From positions 1-19,583 of the forward strand of contig JAGRBY010000063.1 in the NCBI GenBank assembly GCA_020433835.1: 19,583 nt of DNA, in the 5' to 3' direction. The notes beneath the pieces were generated by a model. The model did no database searches and was not told the origin of the DNA. It saw nothing but the letters and a program-made list of their open reading frames with translations. This DNA comes from Anaerolineae bacterium (lineage in GTDB: Bacteria > Chloroflexota > Anaerolineae > 4572-78 > J111). Of the stretch, positions 1-7,672 are shown in pieces. Each line of letters begins with the position of its first letter. Positions within the stretch are counted from its first letter, which is position 1. The position numbers and the translations under genes were made by a program.

Positions 1-205
1 CACGTCCCTTCGCACGGCGCGAAGCCTCTTGCTTCGGGCTGCACGTCCCTTCGCGCGGCGCGAAGCCTCTTGTCGCACGCTGCACGTCCCTTCGCACGGC
101 GCGAAGCCTCTTGTTTCGGGCTGCACGCCCTTTCGCGCAGTGCGAAGCCTCTTGTTTTGTGCTGCATGTCCCTTCGCGCAGTGCGAAGCCTCTTGTTTCA
201 GCTTC
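1..205. repeat. 41-bp tandem repeat array with a hairpin in each unit
   Basis: Five consecutive units start at 1, 42, 83, 124 and 165, so the period is 41 bp. The array is probably cut by the left edge of the window. Each unit carries an odd palindrome, for example CTTCGCGC-G-GCGCGAAG in unit 2. Units 1 and 3 have one mismatch in the stem and units 4 and 5 a G:T pair. The right arm (GCGAAGC) can also pair with a downstream GCTTC or GTTTC, so two exclusive hairpins are possible per unit. There are no unique spacers, so this is not CRISPR. It lies just past the stop codon of the leftward operon. The period is not a multiple of three and no coding role is supported. Confidence 0.9.
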
Positions 206-213
206 CCCCTACA

Positions 214-1119
214 TCAACCCCACAAATGCTGGGGATAACGCCCGGCGGCGATGAGTTTCTGCACGCCTTCCTGAACATAGGGTTTATCTTCGCGGTAGGT
301 CACGCCGAACCAGGTATCGTGGTTGGGTAAAACGGTAACCTGGGCCTGTTTTTGGGCGATGAGTGTATCGACCACGGTCGGGATGTAGAATTCGCTTTTG
401 GGTTCGTGCCCTTTTTCATCGAGAAAGGCGCTAAAGAGGCGGCGCAGATGGCCAAAGATGGAGGGGGTGAAGCCCCACATATTCATCGAGACGATCTCGT
501 TGCCGGTTAGCGGCTGCGACAGTCCGGCGGCATCGACGTAGCGGGCGCTGTCGCCGTCCGGCTCGATTTTGGTTAGCTCGACCACGTTTTGGAGGATGTT
601 GTTTTCGATGTAGCACAGCCCACGCGAGACGCTGCCGAATTTGGAGAGGGTGTTGCGCAGCACGTAGCCGACCATGGCGTATTGGGCTAAATCGGCTTCC
701 GCAGCCTGGCTCAAGAAACCGCTCATCAGTTGAAAGGCGTTGGCACCGTAGAAATCGTCGGCGTTGATGGCGCTGAACGGTTCGTTGATGACCGGCTCGG
801 TGCAGAGGATGGCGTGGCCGGTGCCCCACGGTTTTTCACGCTGGGGGGGAACGCTGTAACCGTCGGGCAGCATCGCCAGTTCTTGATAAACGTATTCAAC
901 AGGGATGGCAGCGCCAAAGGTGCGATCAACCATTGTTTTGAAGGCAGCGGCAAAGTCGGGCCGGATAACGAAGACCAGTTTAACGAAACCGGCTCGCACG
1001 GCATCGAACACGGAGTATTCCAGGATGGGTTCGTTGTTGGGGCCAACGCCGTCTAGCTGTTTAAGGCCGCCGTAACGGCTGCCCATACCGGCGGCTAAAA
1101 TAACAAGGGTGGGTTTCAT
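214..1119 (-). CDS. Sugar-phosphate nucleotidyltransferase-like protein
   Basis: This 301-residue protein has the fold of NTP-transferases, which move a nucleotidyl group onto a sugar phosphate. The N-terminal signature LAAGMGSRYGGLKQ (residues 8-21) is the nucleotide-binding loop with its Arg and Lys. WGTGHA (98-103) and NADDFYG (119-125) match the base-contacting and metal-binding segments. FGVTYREDKP near residue 271 is a conserved C-terminal motif of this subfamily. The chosen start is the ATG at 1119 because an AAGGAGAG ribosome site lies just upstream; the in-frame ATG at 1149 would add ten unrelated residues inside the preceding gene. The upstream transporter stop lies one base before this ATG, so translation is probably coupled. 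The sugar and nucleotide specificity cannot be read from sequence. Confidence 0.85.
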   Translation of the reverse strand: MKPTLVILAAGMGSRYGGLKQLDGVGPNNEPILEYSVFDAVRAGFVKLVFVIRPDFAAAFKTMVDRTFGAAIPVEYVYQELAMLPDGYSVPPQREKPWGTGHAILCTEPVINEPFSAINADDFYGANAFQLMSGFLSQAAEADLAQYAMVGYVLRNTLSKFGSVSRGLCYIENNILQNVVELTKIEPDGDSARYVDAAGLSQPLTGNEIVSMNMWGFTPSIFGHLRRLFSAFLDEKGHEPKSEFYIPTVVDTLIAQKQAQVTVLPNHDTWFGVTYREDKPYVQEGVQKLIAAGRYPQHLWG

Positions 1120-1120
1120 A

Positions 1121-3367
1121 TTAGCTCTCCTTAGTATGCCAACCGGCATCCAGGGTATGTAGGGTGAGTAGCATATATTCGGTGCGCTCTGCGCCGTGCG
1201 TTTGCAGCCGGTCGGCGCAGTCGTGCAGAATGGTCAGGCTGTGAGGCTCGTAATGGTGGGCCGGTAAGGTTTCGATAACACGGGCCAGATAGGTGGCCCC
1301 TTCGCTCAATTTATCCCTTGCCAGTGTATCAGCACAGGCGCTAAGCGTCGATATGACGTTGTTCCCAGTGGCGAGGGTTTTGCCGAATTTCCGCTTCAAA
1401 GCGGTGGCGGCCTGCGCGGTGGCGGTGGCAAAGTCGGCCCGGGCCTCGCGATAGAGTTGAATAAAGCCGCCCTCATTGCCGACCAACCGGACCAGAGCCA
1501 GCGTGAGTTCGCGCCGCGCCCCTTCGTTTTGCATCGTGTCCAGCAGATGTAAAATCTGCGGCGTGGCGGCATAGGCTTTCAAATTGCCCAACGCCGAGGC
1601 ATAGGCCATCTGCAACCCCTTATCCGGCTCGTGATTAAGCCGTTCTAACAGCAGGGCGGTAATTTCGGTATCACCTAGCCGTCCCAAAGCTCTGGCGCTG
1701 TTGGCCTGGATGGAGTGATACTTGGAATTGAGGCCGACACGCAGCGCGTCGATGGCCATCTGGTCGCCAACGCGGCCCAGTGCCCAGGCGGCCATATTGC
1801 TGAGGGCTAATTCGGTGCCGTTAAAAACATCGATTAAGGCGTGCGTCAGACGCGGGTCGGGTCGGGTGCGGGCAATCGAAATGATGGCCTCGAAGCGCAC
1901 GTTAAAGCGCGGGTCGGCTAAAACCTCGAGCAGTTCATCAACGGTGAAAGGGCTGCGCGTTTCACCCAGCCGTTCGGTCATAGCCACCACGCGCGACTCA
2001 TCGCGGGCGAAGTGATAGCCCACCAGCGAGGTCATGGCCGACAGCGGGTTGCCCCGTAAAAACATCCCGGCAAACTCTTCGACCGTTACCTGTGTATCCG
2101 AGCGAACGTCGCGCAGCGTGACTAAACTCAATAGGGCGAAGGTGATGCTGAGCAGAAAAAGCGGGGTGTAGGGATCGAGCCTGAAAAAGTAGAAACTGCC
2201 GGATAGTTGGGAGGACATCTGCACCACCTGACCGGCAATTAGCTGGCTGGTGCCGCCAAAAACACCGACACAGGCGAAATAAAGGGCGGTGTATTCCGAT
2301 TTTTTTTCCGGGGGCACGATGCTTACAAACAACAGCCGCGTTGAGCCGATGACCCAGCCCATATCGGCGATACCCTGCAAAAAAGCCACGCCCAGGGCCA
2401 CGTATAGGCTGGCCGGGCTGTGGCGCGGCATCAACATAAAGTAGATGGGCAGCGACGCCAGCAGGCAGATACCCGACAGCATAATCGGGCGGCTGCCGTA
2501 GCGGTCAGACGACCATCCCCATAAATAGGTCGAAACCAGGCCGCCTAATAAAACGCCGGTTTGCACCAGCACCACATTACCACTGCTTAAGCCGACCTGC
2601 TCTTGTAAAAAGAGCGGCACAAAGGAGGTGAGCGGCACCGTCGCCAGGGTGATAAGCCCGACCCCGCCTAAAAAGAACAGCAGCCCTTTATCCCGTAAGG
2701 CGGTAATGGTATCGCGGAAAGCGGTCATAACGCCACGGCTAACGGCTATCGGCTCGCCGCCCGGCACGTACAGCACGCCCCACACGGCTAAGCTGCCGCA
2801 AATAACACCAATCACAATGAGAATCAGGTAGCCGGACAGCCCCGTGGTAACATCGAGCACGAAGCCGGCCAACGTTACAGCTAAAAAGCCGGCCAGGGTT
2901 GTGAACAGATTGTTGGTAGCCGAATATTTACCTTGAATGGAGGGCGGAATGTACTCCTGCGCCCACGGATAATAGGCGGTCACCACCACCGAACGGGTGA
3001 GAGAAAAAAGGATGACGACCACGGTAATAAACAACAAGGTCACTTCCGCTCCTAATGTCGAGATGACAAAAGGAGTCAACAACAGCAGCGCGGCAAAAAT
3101 AACCCGCAAAATGCTAAAGTAGACGAAGGTACGCTTATACCCGTAGCGGGCAATCAGTGGCGCAATGAACAGCGCAATCAGGCCGGTATAGGGCACCAGT
3201 GACAGGAGAAAACCGATTTGGGTTTTATCTAACCCCAGGGTGTTTAAGAACAGAATAAAAACGGAACCCAGGAAGGTGAGTTGCACAAAGGCGTTGACAA
3301 GCGCGTTGCTCCCGATGCTCCAGGGGAGTTTGCTGAGCTTTTCGGCATTGGTCAGGGTTTGAGTCAT
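1121..3367 (-). CDS. MFS transporter fused to a C-terminal HEAT-repeat domain
   Basis: The protein has 748 residues. Residues about 15-420 form a major facilitator membrane domain with roughly twelve hydrophobic helices. The cytoplasmic loop IARYGYKRT (72-80) and its partner SSDRYGSRP (286-294) are the pseudo-symmetric MFS loop-2/3 and loop-8/9 signatures. Residues about 475-665 form helical HEAT/armadillo-like repeats, recognisable by recurring Ala-rich motifs such as AAWALGRVGD and ANSARALGRLGD. The tail to 748 is helical without a recognised motif. MFS proteins usually have about 400-450 residues, so the extra 300 are a true cytoplasmic extension. HEAT fusions are known in some nucleotide-carrier families; the substrate here is unknown. 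It lies between a methyltransferase and a nucleotidyltransferase on the same strand. Confidence 0.85.
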   Translation of the reverse strand: MTQTLTNAEKLSKLPWSIGSNALVNAFVQLTFLGSVFILFLNTLGLDKTQIGFLLSLVPYTGLIALFIAPLIARYGYKRTFVYFSILRVIFAALLLLTPFVISTLGAEVTLLFITVVVILFSLTRSVVVTAYYPWAQEYIPPSIQGKYSATNNLFTTLAGFLAVTLAGFVLDVTTGLSGYLILIVIGVICGSLAVWGVLYVPGGEPIAVSRGVMTAFRDTITALRDKGLLFFLGGVGLITLATVPLTSFVPLFLQEQVGLSSGNVVLVQTGVLLGGLVSTYLWGWSSDRYGSRPIMLSGICLLASLPIYFMLMPRHSPASLYVALGVAFLQGIADMGWVIGSTRLLFVSIVPPEKKSEYTALYFACVGVFGGTSQLIAGQVVQMSSQLSGSFYFFRLDPYTPLFLLSITFALLSLVTLRDVRSDTQVTVEEFAGMFLRGNPLSAMTSLVGYHFARDESRVVAMTERLGETRSPFTVDELLEVLADPRFNVRFEAIISIARTRPDPRLTHALIDVFNGTELALSNMAAWALGRVGDQMAIDALRVGLNSKYHSIQANSARALGRLGDTEITALLLERLNHEPDKGLQMAYASALGNLKAYAATPQILHLLDTMQNEGARRELTLALVRLVGNEGGFIQLYREARADFATATAQAATALKRKFGKTLATGNNVISTLSACADTLARDKLSEGATYLARVIETLPAHHYEPHSLTILHDCADRLQTHGAERTEYMLLTLHTLDAGWHTKES

Positions 3368-3415
3368 AGCAATTATGGTATGTTTCTTACTTTAGTAGGA
3401 TTTACGCGGACATGA

Positions 3416-3449
3416 AGGTGACAGTCACTTGAAAAAGTGACTGTCACCT
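3416..3449. repeat. Perfect 15-bp hairpin with GAAA tetraloop
   Basis: The arms AGGTGACAGTCACTT (3416-3430) and AAGTGACTGTCACCT (3435-3449) are perfectly complementary around a GAAA loop. Each arm contains its own odd palindrome (GTGAC-A-GTCAC), so alternative folds exist. No T-run follows on either strand, so it is not a standard intrinsic terminator. It sits between the methyltransferase stop and the transporter start, on the minus-strand transcript, where it could act as an mRNA-stabilising intercistronic hairpin or simply be an interspersed palindromic repeat. Confidence 0.85.
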
Positions 3450-3463
3450 GGTTCGACATGAGG

Positions 3464-4177
3464 TTACTTTACGTTTCTTAAGACATCGAGCCTCATTTTT
3501 GTTTCAAACATGTAACTGTCATCTGAAGGAACACCCAGTTCGTAGAAACGCTCCTTAAATTCCTTTCTGAGTGTCTTTAGCTTTTCCTCGCGGCGGCTGT
3601 CGACATCGATAAAGCTTTGGGCCATCTTTTTATCATCGGCATAATGATGCTCAATGGCAAAAAACTTTTCAGCTATGGGGGTCAGCCCCACCTGCTCGGC
3701 CTGGTAAAGCGCTTCGTAGGCGTGGCGGCGAATTTCGGTTTCGTCTTCGATAAGGCGCAGCATTTCAAAGGACGAGCCTTCGGCCAGCGGTTCCAGCACC
3801 ACCAGCAGCGCTTTGGGCTTGAGGATGCGCTGGGCTTCACTGAGCGCTTTGAGCATAAACGGCTTGGGAATGTGATGCAGGCTAAACGCGAAGATAACAA
3901 CATCGGCAAAGTCGCGGCCTAGCGGCAGCAGTTCGCCGGGAGCCTGAATGTAGGTTACTCCGGGGGTTGGCGGCCGCGCCTTCGAGGCGACCAATGGTCG
4001 GGCAAAATATTCGATGCCCACAGCACGGGCACCCTGCCGGGCACACCACCGGGCCAGCCACCCCGCGCCGGAGCCAACATCAACAACCGTTTTGCCCTGA
4101 AACGGTGTGATCCCTTCTATAATTTGAAAAATCGAGCCGACTTTCTGCAAGTTTGGTTCCCTCCTCCAAAAATCCAT
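3464..4177 (-). CDS. Class I SAM-dependent methyltransferase
   Basis: This 237-residue protein has a Methyltransf_11-like domain. Motif I is VVDVGSGAGW (31-40), which binds S-adenosylmethionine. The acidic residue after strand 2 is Glu56 in GIEYF. Motif IV lies around VVIFAFSLHHI (93-103), followed by the RILKPKALLVV strand typical of the family. The acceptor is unknown. The ATG at 4177 has only a weak ribosome site and gives a 98-bp out-of-frame overlap with the upstream phosphotransferase gene. Nine codons downstream an in-frame TTG (first base 4150) is preceded by GGAGGAGGG with 8-nt spacing, a much better initiation site, and would give 228 residues. The SAM-binding core is intact with either start. 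Confidence 0.85.
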   Translation of the reverse strand: MDFWRREPNLQKVGSIFQIIEGITPFQGKTVVDVGSGAGWLARWCARQGARAVGIEYFARPLVASKARPPTPGVTYIQAPGELLPLGRDFADVVIFAFSLHHIPKPFMLKALSEAQRILKPKALLVVLEPLAEGSSFEMLRLIEDETEIRRHAYEALYQAEQVGLTPIAEKFFAIEHHYADDKKMAQSFIDVDSRREEKLKTLRKEFKERFYELGVPSDDSYMFETKMRLDVLRNVK

Positions 4178-5270
4178 CGCCCCATGTGAGCCGGCCGTCG
4201 CCTATTTCAGGCCAGCGATCGCGCACGATCCGCATGAAGTCTTGACTAAGTTGCGCCAGTGCCGCCAACATCGGTACATCCGCCGTCGCACCATGCAGCC
4301 GGGTAAGGGTCGACAGCAACGCCTCGCGCATTGTCCAGCTATCCACCCAGATGCGATCCACCGTTAAAATGGTCAGCGGCAGCCAGGTTATTAAGGCCAG
4401 GGCGCGGTAGGCGCACATCAACGCCCAGGCTTCTTGAAATGTTTTTTCATCACCACCTTCCGGCAGCCAGGTAACTCCCTGCTGCTGAAAACAATCGATC
4501 ATCAACTGCACCCAGGCTTCAGGGAGAGGGCATAACACGTTCCAGGCGGTCAGGTCATATAAGGCATGGCGAAAAGCCCCGTATTCAAAATCGAGCAAGC
4601 GGACGCCGGTGGTTGAGACATGGTTGTTGGTTGGGGCCGGATCGCCGTGCGAAAAAGCCAGCCAGGGGCCGGGTTGCGCGTATACCGTAGCAATTTGGTG
4701 AAAGACACGGTCAAAATCCGGCGGAATTGGCACATGCAGCGCTTCAGACCAATGGCCCAGCTTACGGCGGCCATCCAGCCAGCGTTTAGCCTCTGCGTGC
4801 CGGCCCACGGTTTGGTAAGCCGGTAATGCGGCCCGCATGGTTTCAAACCGCTCGCTCCCCGGCAAGGTGTGGTCAACCAAACGCGCCATTTGTCGGGCCA
4901 AGCGGCTCAACGTGGCGCGGATGGTCGGCGCGTGACCGCCATCGAATATATCGGCCAGAGTAGCAGCCTGGCCTAAATCTTCCATGACAAACAACCCCGC
5001 CACTGCGTTTCCCCCGTAAAAGCGCGGATGGCTATCGGCCAAGTTGTCTATTGTCGACAAAAATTGTAAACTGGCCCACTCTGAAAAGCCGCAGCTTTCA
5101 TCCTGTTTAATCGTTTTAACGATCACCGACGGTATTGTGTGATGCGCAGTTGTATATCGAGTTACGCGGCTGCGGTATCCATCTTTAAGGATCTCCACGG
5201 GCGTAACCTGTAGTTTTTCGTGAACAACGCGGCCGAGAATGGTTTCTACATGGTGCGCAATGGTATCCAC
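4080..5270 (-). CDS. APH-family phosphotransferase (kinase-like fold)
   Basis: This 396-residue protein belongs to the aminoglycoside phosphotransferase/choline kinase-like superfamily, which transfers the gamma-phosphate of ATP to small hydroxyl compounds. Visible elements in order are the candidate ATP-binding lysine in VIVKTIK (Lys52), the hinge-like FVMEDLG (94-100), the catalytic loop HGDPAPTNN (208-216) and the metal-binding DFE (227-229, the counterpart of DFG). The C-terminal half is helical, as in the substrate-binding lobe. Translation starts at a GTG (5270-5268) with GGAAAG about ten bases upstream. The last 30-odd residues are read across the start of the methyltransferase in another frame and look unconserved, so the C-terminus could be a read-through extension after an old frameshift. 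The substrate is unknown, and antibiotic resistance should not be assumed. Confidence 0.8.
   Translation of the reverse strand: MDTIAHHVETILGRVVHEKLQVTPVEILKDGYRSRVTRYTTAHHTIPSVIVKTIKQDESCGFSEWASLQFLSTIDNLADSHPRFYGGNAVAGLFVMEDLGQAATLADIFDGGHAPTIRATLSRLARQMARLVDHTLPGSERFETMRAALPAYQTVGRHAEAKRWLDGRRKLGHWSEALHVPIPPDFDRVFHQIATVYAQPGPWLAFSHGDPAPTNNHVSTTGVRLLDFEYGAFRHALYDLTAWNVLCPLPEAWVQLMIDCFQQQGVTWLPEGGDEKTFQEAWALMCAYRALALITWLPLTILTVDRIWVDSWTMREALLSTLTRLHGATADVPMLAALAQLSQDFMRIVRDRWPEIGDGRLTWGDGFLEEGTKLAESRLDFSNYRRDHTVSGQNGC
4148..4166 (-). promoter_or_regulatory. Strong internal Shine-Dalgarno preceding a TTG alternative start
   Basis: On the minus strand GGAGGAGGG is followed after eight bases by TTG (4150-4148), in frame with the methyltransferase at Leu10. 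The annotated ATG at 4177 has no comparable ribosome site. This argues that the methyltransferase may start at the TTG, although the same GGAGGAGGG also encodes Trp-Arg-Arg-Glu in the longer reading. Confidence 0.5.
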
Positions 5271-5292
5271 TGTCAGAATTCTTTCCGGAGAA

Positions 5293-5322
5293 TTGGTATG
5301 CCCTTAAAGGATTTGGTATACT
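5293..5322 (+). promoter_or_regulatory. Candidate sigma-70 promoter for lspA
   Basis: TTGGTA (5293-5298) is separated by 18 bases from TATACT (5317-5322), in the divergent gap between the phosphotransferase and lspA. It would give a leader of about 110 nt. The match is moderate. Confidence 0.4.
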
Positions 5323-5437
5323 TTACCTTTGATACGCTTCCGTCGCAACTTCTCGATTGTTGGGCGTGGGTTGGTTAAATAGTTGGATAGCTTGATTATT
5401 GAATACGCTCTATATTTATTGAAATGGTGGATAGTTT

Positions 5438-5971
5438 ATGAAAGTTTTGTCACGCCTACTGGTGGCAATGGTGATTGTTTTTATTTTAGATGGCCTAACA
5501 AAGGTGTGGGCGGAGCAAACACTGGCCCTGCATGAGCCGGTGCGGGTAATAGGTGACTATTTTCGCTTTACGTTGGGGCATAATACCGGTGTGGCGTTCG
5601 GTTTGTTTGCCGATGGCGGCATTTGGCCCATGGTTATTACCGGAGTCATTATTATATTTATTGCCTTTTGGTTTGTAAGAGGTTTATTGAGCGGCCATTT
5701 TGTCGGCTACGCGGCCTGGCCGGTAGGGATGTTGCTAGGCGGCGCAATCGGTAATTTTATAGATCGGGTTATCGATGGCCGGGTAACCGACTTTTTAGAT
5801 GCCGGTATTGGGGCCAGCCGCTGGCCGACCTTCAATTTGGCTGACAGCTTCATTTTAATCGGCGTGGGTATTCTCATGCTGATCTCTTTTCAAGAACAGC
5901 CGAACCACAACGATCACACGTTTGATAGTACTCCTCCGGAAAGCGATCCTAACAGCCTCCCGTCATCATAA
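5438..5971 (+). CDS. lspA: Lipoprotein signal peptidase (signal peptidase II)
   Basis: LspA is the inner-membrane aspartyl protease that cleaves the signal peptide of prolipoproteins just before the lipidated cysteine. The 177-residue protein has four hydrophobic helices (about 5-25, 62-82, 92-112, 132-152). Family motifs are NTGVAFG (49-55), GNFIDRVIDGRVTDFLD (105-121) with catalytic Asp118, and FNLADS (132-137) with catalytic Asp136. GGTGG lies seven bases before the ATG. The C-terminal 25 residues are polar and beyond the usual family end. Several lipoproteins in this same window (6344, 13302, 14703 genes) are natural substrates. Confidence 0.96.
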   Translation: MKVLSRLLVAMVIVFILDGLTKVWAEQTLALHEPVRVIGDYFRFTLGHNTGVAFGLFADGGIWPMVITGVIIIFIAFWFVRGLLSGHFVGYAAWPVGMLLGGAIGNFIDRVIDGRVTDFLDAGIGASRWPTFNLADSFILIGVGILMLISFQEQPNHNDHTFDSTPPESDPNSLPSS

Positions 5972-6026
5972 ATCAGCAATTCTAAAGTTTAATAGAGTTG
6001 TTGCCCAATAAGCGTGGCGAGATACG

Positions 6027-6101
6027 GGACGCAGATTTTCGCAGAGTAACGCTGATAAAAAATAAAAAATCTGCGAAAATCAGCGTTTATCTACGTCCTA
6101 T
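6027..6101. repeat. Interspersed inverted repeat (CAGATTTTCGC family)
   Basis: In the 372-bp gap 5972-6343, GATTTTCGCAGA (6034-6045) pairs perfectly with TCTGCGAAAATC (6070-6081). AACGCTGAT (6048-6056) and ATCAGCGTT (6079-6087) form a second, overlapping pair. The outer ends GGGACG and ACGTCC are also complementary. A short TTG-started ORF of 69 codons across the element is a product of the repeat, not a gene. The rest of the gap holds AT-rich sequence and the promoter of the next gene. Confidence 0.8.
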
Positions 6102-6265
6102 AAGATGGGTTGAACCTCATAATTCTTATTCAGCAACAAGTCTAATGTTGATGATCACTTTTGAAGGGGAAAATTTGTTGTTTTTGTCAATCAAACTGGT
6201 ATTTTGACCCCGTGATCGTCCTCTTGTTACAATAGTTAGAATTGTTGATCATGAACATATTCCTA

Positions 6266-6294
6266 TAGGCAATATGGTTCAAATAGAGTATAAT
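6266..6294 (+). promoter_or_regulatory. Candidate sigma-70 promoter of the binding-protein/phosphatase pair
   Basis: A perfect -10 box TATAAT (6289-6294) is preceded at 17 bases by TAGGCA (6266-6271), four of six matches to TTGACA. Transcription would start near 6301, giving a leader of about 43 nt to the ATG at 6344. Confidence 0.6.
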
Positions 6295-6310
6295 GACCTA
6301 TATTTGAACC
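6276..6310. promoter_or_regulatory. Perfect 10-bp inverted repeat flanking the -10 box (putative operator)
   Basis: GGTTCAAATA (6276-6285) and TATTTGAACC (6301-6310) are exact reverse complements separated by 15 bases that contain the TATAAT box. The centre-to-centre distance of 25 bp is about two and a half helical turns. A dimeric repressor bound here would cover the -10 element and the start point. The regulator is not identifiable in the window. The site could also fold as a hairpin in DNA, but the left arm lies upstream of the expected start point, so an RNA hairpin is unlikely. Confidence 0.65.
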
Positions 6311-6343
6311 GCCTCAAAATATTAGGAAGAGAGTAGACCCCTG

Positions 6344-7657
6344 ATGCAGCGCTGTTACCATGCGATTTTCATCTTACTATTGGTAAGTTTTACCTTAGGA
6401 GCTTGCACCGGCCCCGCGCCCTTACCCCCTACAACAACGCCACCGACCGCCACACCGCAACCTGAACCGGTAACCATTACCTGGGCTTTTTGGGGCGATC
6501 CCTGGGAAGTTGAGATTAACGAGCAGGTGATTGAAGTATTTGAACGCGATCACCCCGACATCAAGATCGAGACGTTTCACCTTTCCTGGAACGATTACTT
6601 TAAAGAGGTGCGCGACAAGCTGGATAAAGGCGAAAAGGTAGCTGACGTACTGTTTTGGTCGCAAGCGCCCATCGATATTCCCAAAGGTTATTTTATGAAC
6701 CTGGCCCCGCTCATAAAAGCGGAAGATTATGAAATGGACGATTTTTACGAGGGGTTGCTCACCCAATATCGGCTTTCGGATGACGCCATTTACGGCTTGC
6801 CCCGCGACAGCGATACCAAAGTTATTTTTTACAACAAACGTATTTTCAACCGGGCCAATGTTGATTTTCCAAAAAGTGGCTGGACGTGGGATGACCTGCG
6901 TGAGACCTCGCTGGCCATAAAAGAGGCCGGGGTCATCGATTACAGTTTTGCTTATGAAGTCAATAACTGGTGGATGATCTGGATGTGGCAGAATAATAAC
7001 CCGGTTTTTGATAATAAGCTTTTCCCGACTCGCTCATTTTTGGGCGAACCCTCGGCCAGTGAAGCCGTGCAATTTTTGGCCGATCTGACCAATGTGGATA
7101 AGGTTACGCCCCCTTATGAGGTTCTCAAAAGTTCAGAGGAGCTTGCCCGGCTGTTTCAAGAAGAAAAAGTAGCGATGGTCTTTGGCAACCACGCCCTGGT
7201 GCCGGCTTTTTCCGAAATTGATAACTTTGAGTGGGATGTAGTTGGTTTGCCGCGTAAGGAAAGAGCGGCCAATTTAGCCGCCGGAGCCGGGTACTTTATT
7301 GCCGCCAATACCGAGCACCCTGATGAAGCCTGGACTTTTCTTAAGTTTTTGGGCGGGCCTAAAGGCGAGGCTATCTTCACCGAAGCCGGCCTGGCTGTCC
7401 CATCCCGGCGTTCCGTGGCCGAGTCAGAAATTTTCATGAAACCGCGTGCTGCTTACAACATTCATACCTTTTTAGAAGAGGTTGAAATTGGCGAGGCCGA
7501 TCCGGCCTTTCCCGGAGCCAATGAAATTACCAACCTTATGAACGAAGAAGTTCTAGTTCCGGTGTGGCAGGGAGAGCAATCGGCTGCGGAGGCTCTGCAG
7601 GCCGCCCTGCCCGAAATAGAGCGCATTATTGACGAAAACCAGCCACCCCAACAATAA
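6344..7657 (+). CDS. Extracellular solute-binding lipoprotein (ABC sugar-binding type, family 1)
   Basis: The 437-residue protein begins with a lipoprotein signal peptide. The lipobox LGAC places the lipidated cysteine at residue 21, after the hydrophobic stretch 8-20. A Pro/Thr linker (22-42) follows, then a family-1 solute-binding domain to the end, with the typical ITWAFWGDPWE first strand, a DVLFW strand, the YGLPRDSDTKVIFYNKRIF segment and an aromatic-rich WWMIWMW ligand-cleft stretch. Such proteins bind sugars or oligosaccharides on the outer face of the membrane for ABC importers. No permease or ATPase gene is near. The next gene, 15 bp downstream, is a membrane PP2C phosphatase, so the protein may serve sensing instead of, or besides, uptake. 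LspA, encoded upstream, would process it. Confidence 0.9.
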   Translation: MQRCYHAIFILLLVSFTLGACTGPAPLPPTTTPPTATPQPEPVTITWAFWGDPWEVEINEQVIEVFERDHPDIKIETFHLSWNDYFKEVRDKLDKGEKVADVLFWSQAPIDIPKGYFMNLAPLIKAEDYEMDDFYEGLLTQYRLSDDAIYGLPRDSDTKVIFYNKRIFNRANVDFPKSGWTWDDLRETSLAIKEAGVIDYSFAYEVNNWWMIWMWQNNNPVFDNKLFPTRSFLGEPSASEAVQFLADLTNVDKVTPPYEVLKSSEELARLFQEEKVAMVFGNHALVPAFSEIDNFEWDVVGLPRKERAANLAAGAGYFIAANTEHPDEAWTFLKFLGGPKGEAIFTEAGLAVPSRRSVAESEIFMKPRAAYNIHTFLEEVEIGEADPAFPGANEITNLMNEEVLVPVWQGEQSAAEALQAALPEIERIIDENQPPQQ

Positions 7658-7672
7658 TCGCCACGGCAATTT

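Noticed and set aside
1..205. CRISPR array
   Set aside because: Units abut as true tandem repeats with a 41-bp period. There are no unique spacers.
29..330. Two short plus-strand ORFs over the tandem repeat
   Set aside because: The 41-bp repeat stays open in several frames, and the second ORF then runs antisense to the nucleotidyltransferase gene. No independent coding support.
3416..3449. Intrinsic terminator
   Set aside because: The stem is strong, but no T-run follows on either strand. A palindromic intercistronic repeat is the safer call.
4080..5270. Aminoglycoside resistance gene
   Set aside because: The APH fold is shared by many metabolic kinases. Nothing in the sequence or neighbours points to antibiotic modification.
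5998..6207. 69-codon TTG-started ORF after lspA
   Set aside because: It lies across an inverted repeat and lacks a ribosome site. Such ORFs are repeat-derived artefacts.
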